The translations under genes were made by a program, and so were the position numbers. Positions 62,468 to 64,000 of a DNA stretch of 64,000 bases are shown here, in pieces (the stretch's first letter is position 1; the number at the start of each line of letters is the position of its first letter). Origin of the DNA: Streptosporangium sandarakinum (GTDB lineage: Bacteria > Actinomycetota > Actinomycetes > Streptosporangiales > Streptosporangiaceae); NCBI RefSeq assembly GCF_013409935.1, contig NZ_JACCCO010000001.1:3968001-4032000 (forward strand), read 5' to 3'. Under the pieces are notes generated by a model that ran no database searches, had not been told where the DNA came from, and saw only the letters and a program-made list of their open reading frames with translations.

Positions 62468-63289
62468 ATGACGTTTCTCGTGACCGGAGCGACCGGAACC
62501 GTCGGCCGCCACATCGTGGACGAGCTCGTCCGGGACGGCCGGCGGGTGCGCGCCCTGACCCGCGACCCGGGCCGGGCCGCCATGCCCGCCGGGGTGGAGG
62601 TCGTGGCCGGTGACCTCACCGTGACGGACAGCCTGGTGTCCGCGTTCGACGGGGTCACCGGGGTTCATCTGATCAACTTCGGCGGGGACGACTACGGGCT
62701 GCTGCGGAACGGCCGGGAGATCGCCGAGTTGGCGGTCAAGGCGGGTGTGCGCCGGGTCACCGTCCTGGGCGGCTGGGACCAGGGCACGCTGGAGCCCGCC
62801 GTACGGGCCGCCGGCCTGGAGTGGACCTTCGTGTGCCCGACCGAGTTCATGTCCAACGCGTTGGGGTGGGCCGAGCCGATCCGCACCGAGGGGGTGGTGC
62901 GCGAGCCGTTCGGCGACGCGACCACCGCCATGGTCCACGAGGCCGACATCGCGGCCGTGGCCGCCAGGGCGCTGGTGGAGGACGGCCACGCGGGCAGGAC
63001 GTACGGCCTGACCGGTCCCGAGCGGTTGTCCATCCGGGACAAGGTCCGCGTCATCGGTGAGATGATCGGCCGGCCCGTCGGGTTCGTCGAGCTGACCGAG
63101 GAGCAGGCGCGCGAGCGGATGGCCGCCGAGGGGCAGCCGCAGGAGCTGATCGACTTCCTCATCGGCGTGTTCGCCAACGTGCCGGAGGAGCCCAACATCG
63201 TCAACGACACCGTGGAGCGGGTCACCGGCCGCCCGGCGCGCACGTTCGCCCGGTGGGTCGCCGAGCACGCCGACGCCTTCCGCCCCTGA
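62468..63289 (+). CDS. NmrA-like NAD(P)-binding protein
   Basis: 273 residues, atypical short-chain dehydrogenase fold. VTGATGTVGRHIVDEL gives the GxxGxxG dinucleotide site; the catalytic Tyr-x-x-x-Lys is absent, as in NmrA/azoreductase-like regulators. GLEWTFVCPTEFMSNALGW and EPFGDATTAMVHEADIAAVAA are family stretches. ATG at 62468 follows GGAGGAG. It may act as a redox sensor or a NAD(P)H:quinone reductase; no partner genes. Confidence 0.9.
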   Translation: MTFLVTGATGTVGRHIVDELVRDGRRVRALTRDPGRAAMPAGVEVVAGDLTVTDSLVSAFDGVTGVHLINFGGDDYGLLRNGREIAELAVKAGVRRVTVLGGWDQGTLEPAVRAAGLEWTFVCPTEFMSNALGWAEPIRTEGVVREPFGDATTAMVHEADIAAVAARALVEDGHAGRTYGLTGPERLSIRDKVRVIGEMIGRPVGFVELTEEQARERMAAEGQPQELIDFLIGVFANVPEEPNIVNDTVERVTGRPARTFARWVAEHADAFRP

Positions 63290-63296
63290 CGGGCGT

Positions 63297-63372
63297 CCGG
63301 ACGCGACTCGCCATCCGGCCTGGGAACCGTCCGGGCGGGAATCGCCGCCCGGACGCGACTCGCCGTCCGGCC
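63297..63372. repeat. Duplicated 24-bp block flanking the terminator
   Basis: CCGGACGCGACTCGCC plus eight further bases occurs at 63297-63320 and 63349-63372 with one mismatch (period 52). Confidence 0.75.
63328..63355. terminator. Bidirectional stem-loop between convergent genes
   Basis: 11-bp perfect stem (63328-63338 with 63345-63355) with loop GAATCG between the NmrA-like gene and the convergent TIGR03086 gene. No T-tract. Confidence 0.7.
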
Positions 63373-63377
63373 GGGAG

Positions 63378-63995
63378 TCACCGCCCGGACGGCTCCCAGG
63401 CCGGGGAGCGGCCGAGCATGCCGAGGATCACCTCGAAGCGGGAGGCGTCCGCGGGGGCGGCCAGGCCCGGCCGGAACGCCGAGCCCGGGGCGAGGCGCCG
63501 CTCGTCGTCCGGGATCGCCAGGGCGATCGGCCAGGCGGCCTCCACCAGGTCCGCGTCCGGGGTGAAGGGGACGCCGAGCGAGCGGGCGACGTCCCAGCCG
63601 TGCACGAGGTAGTCGATGAAGTGGAAGCCGATGGCCTGGGGCGCGGGGAACACCGCTCCCTCCCCGAACTCGGCCAGGGCGAAGGCGCGGTCCGGCACGC
63701 CGTCCGCGGCGAACGCCGCCGTCACCCGCTCGGCGGCCTCGACGTAGGCGGAGACGGCGCCGGCGCCGGGCGGACCGACCCGCCACACCTCCGGGTCGGC
63801 CCCGTGGCCCTCGGCCGCGGCGGCGAAACCGTGGTGCTGGGCGGTCATGTGGGCGAGCAGGTCCCCCAGTGTCCACCCCTCGCACGGCGTCGGTCGCGCG
63901 AGGTCGGCGGCCGACGCCCCGGCGACCAGGTCCATGCTCGCCCGGACCGCGCGCTCGTCCAGCTGCCGGATGTCCACGGCTTCTCTGATGTCCAC
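63378..63995 (-). CDS. TIGR03086 family (DinB-like, mycothiol-linked) protein
   Basis: 205 residues in view. Four-helix metal-binding fold: LARPTPCEGWTLGDLLAHMTAQHHGF and FHFIDYLVHGWDVARSLG contribute the histidines of the family's zinc site. Related proteins are mycothiol-dependent isomerases or transferases. GTG at 63995 reaches almost to the edge, and DNA upstream is outside the window, so the true start may lie further right; a second GTG (63977) with the same VDIR context also fits. Confidence 0.85.
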   Translation of the reverse strand: MDIREAVDIRQLDERAVRASMDLVAGASAADLARPTPCEGWTLGDLLAHMTAQHHGFAAAAEGHGADPEVWRVGPPGAGAVSAYVEAAERVTAAFAADGVPDRAFALAEFGEGAVFPAPQAIGFHFIDYLVHGWDVARSLGVPFTPDADLVEAAWPIALAIPDDERRLAPGSAFRPGLAAPADASRFEVILGMLGRSPAWEPSGR

Positions 63996-64000
63996 GGTTG

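Overview
The window is 64 kb of very GC-rich actinobacterial chromosome. GTG starts are frequent, genes are packed with ATGA/GTGA overlaps, and the gene families are those of mycothiol- and F420-using actinomycetes: a TIGR03086 protein, an F420-type luciferase-like oxidoreductase, a large LuxR (LAL) regulator, DUF5997, a PASTA-less Ser/Thr kinase and MHS transporters. The overall impression is a filamentous actinomycete, probably order Streptosporangiales; that placement is a judgement from protein character, not from a marker gene.

Layout. 1-5.5 kb: the end of an ABC importer operon (permease, ATPase) fused to three phosphatase-type genes, followed by a methylmalonate-semialdehyde dehydrogenase. 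5.5-16 kb: a small secreted protein, a sugar acetyltransferase, an ABC exporter, a remnant of an LLM oxidoreductase, an MFS exporter, an AhpD-like protein divergent from a MocR regulator, and a LAL regulator with a downstream hydrolase. 16-20 kb: a LacI-controlled module (MHS transporter, two uncharacterised proteins, LacI regulator) with two visible operator palindromes. 20-26.7 kb: a SWIM zinc-finger/DUF6493 pair, DUF5997, a LysR-like effector domain without its HTH, and a P-loop protein. 26.8-34.5 kb: a minus-strand cell-envelope module of lipoprotein, peptidoglycan-binding HlyD adaptor, MacB-type ATPase and permease, OmpR-type regulator, sensor kinase and serine D,D-carboxypeptidase. Direct repeats with an 11-bp period lie both in front of the operon and in front of the carboxypeptidase gene, so they are likely sites for its own regulator. 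34.8-39.4 kb: two MarR regulators next to redox enzymes, one of them an unusual FMN reductase-GNAT fusion.

39.4-41.9 kb: a decayed integrative element at a tRNA-Lys gene. It holds a transposase fragment, a gene of visibly lower GC, and a tyrosine recombinase that has lost its N terminus, its reading frame and its catalytic tyrosine. 42-48 kb: housekeeping-like genes (DEDDh exonuclease, glutaryl-CoA-type dehydrogenase, PspC protein, MFS protein, zincin, metallophosphoesterase) with an intergenic 16-bp repeat array. 48.1-48.6 kb: a tRNA-Glu/Asp/Phe cluster with its own promoter and an intrinsic terminator. 48.7-54.3 kb: lgt, GNAT, a serine hydrolase, and a DedA-kinase-NarL regulator operon. 54.4-57 kb: a YclNOP-like siderophore uptake operon whose first permease gene is 5'-truncated and which has no binding protein here. 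57-64 kb: a receptor Ser/Thr kinase, an F420-type oxidoreductase, a soluble Aer-like PAS protein, an NmrA-like protein and a TIGR03086 protein.

Recurring features are short GC-rich intergenic tandem duplications at gene ends (units of 16, 17, 42, 45, 49, 52 and 59 bp) and several partly deleted genes. The strongest candidate for a little-described system is the envelope module at 27-34.5 kb with its shared operator. The LacI module and the SWIM/DUF6493 pair are next.
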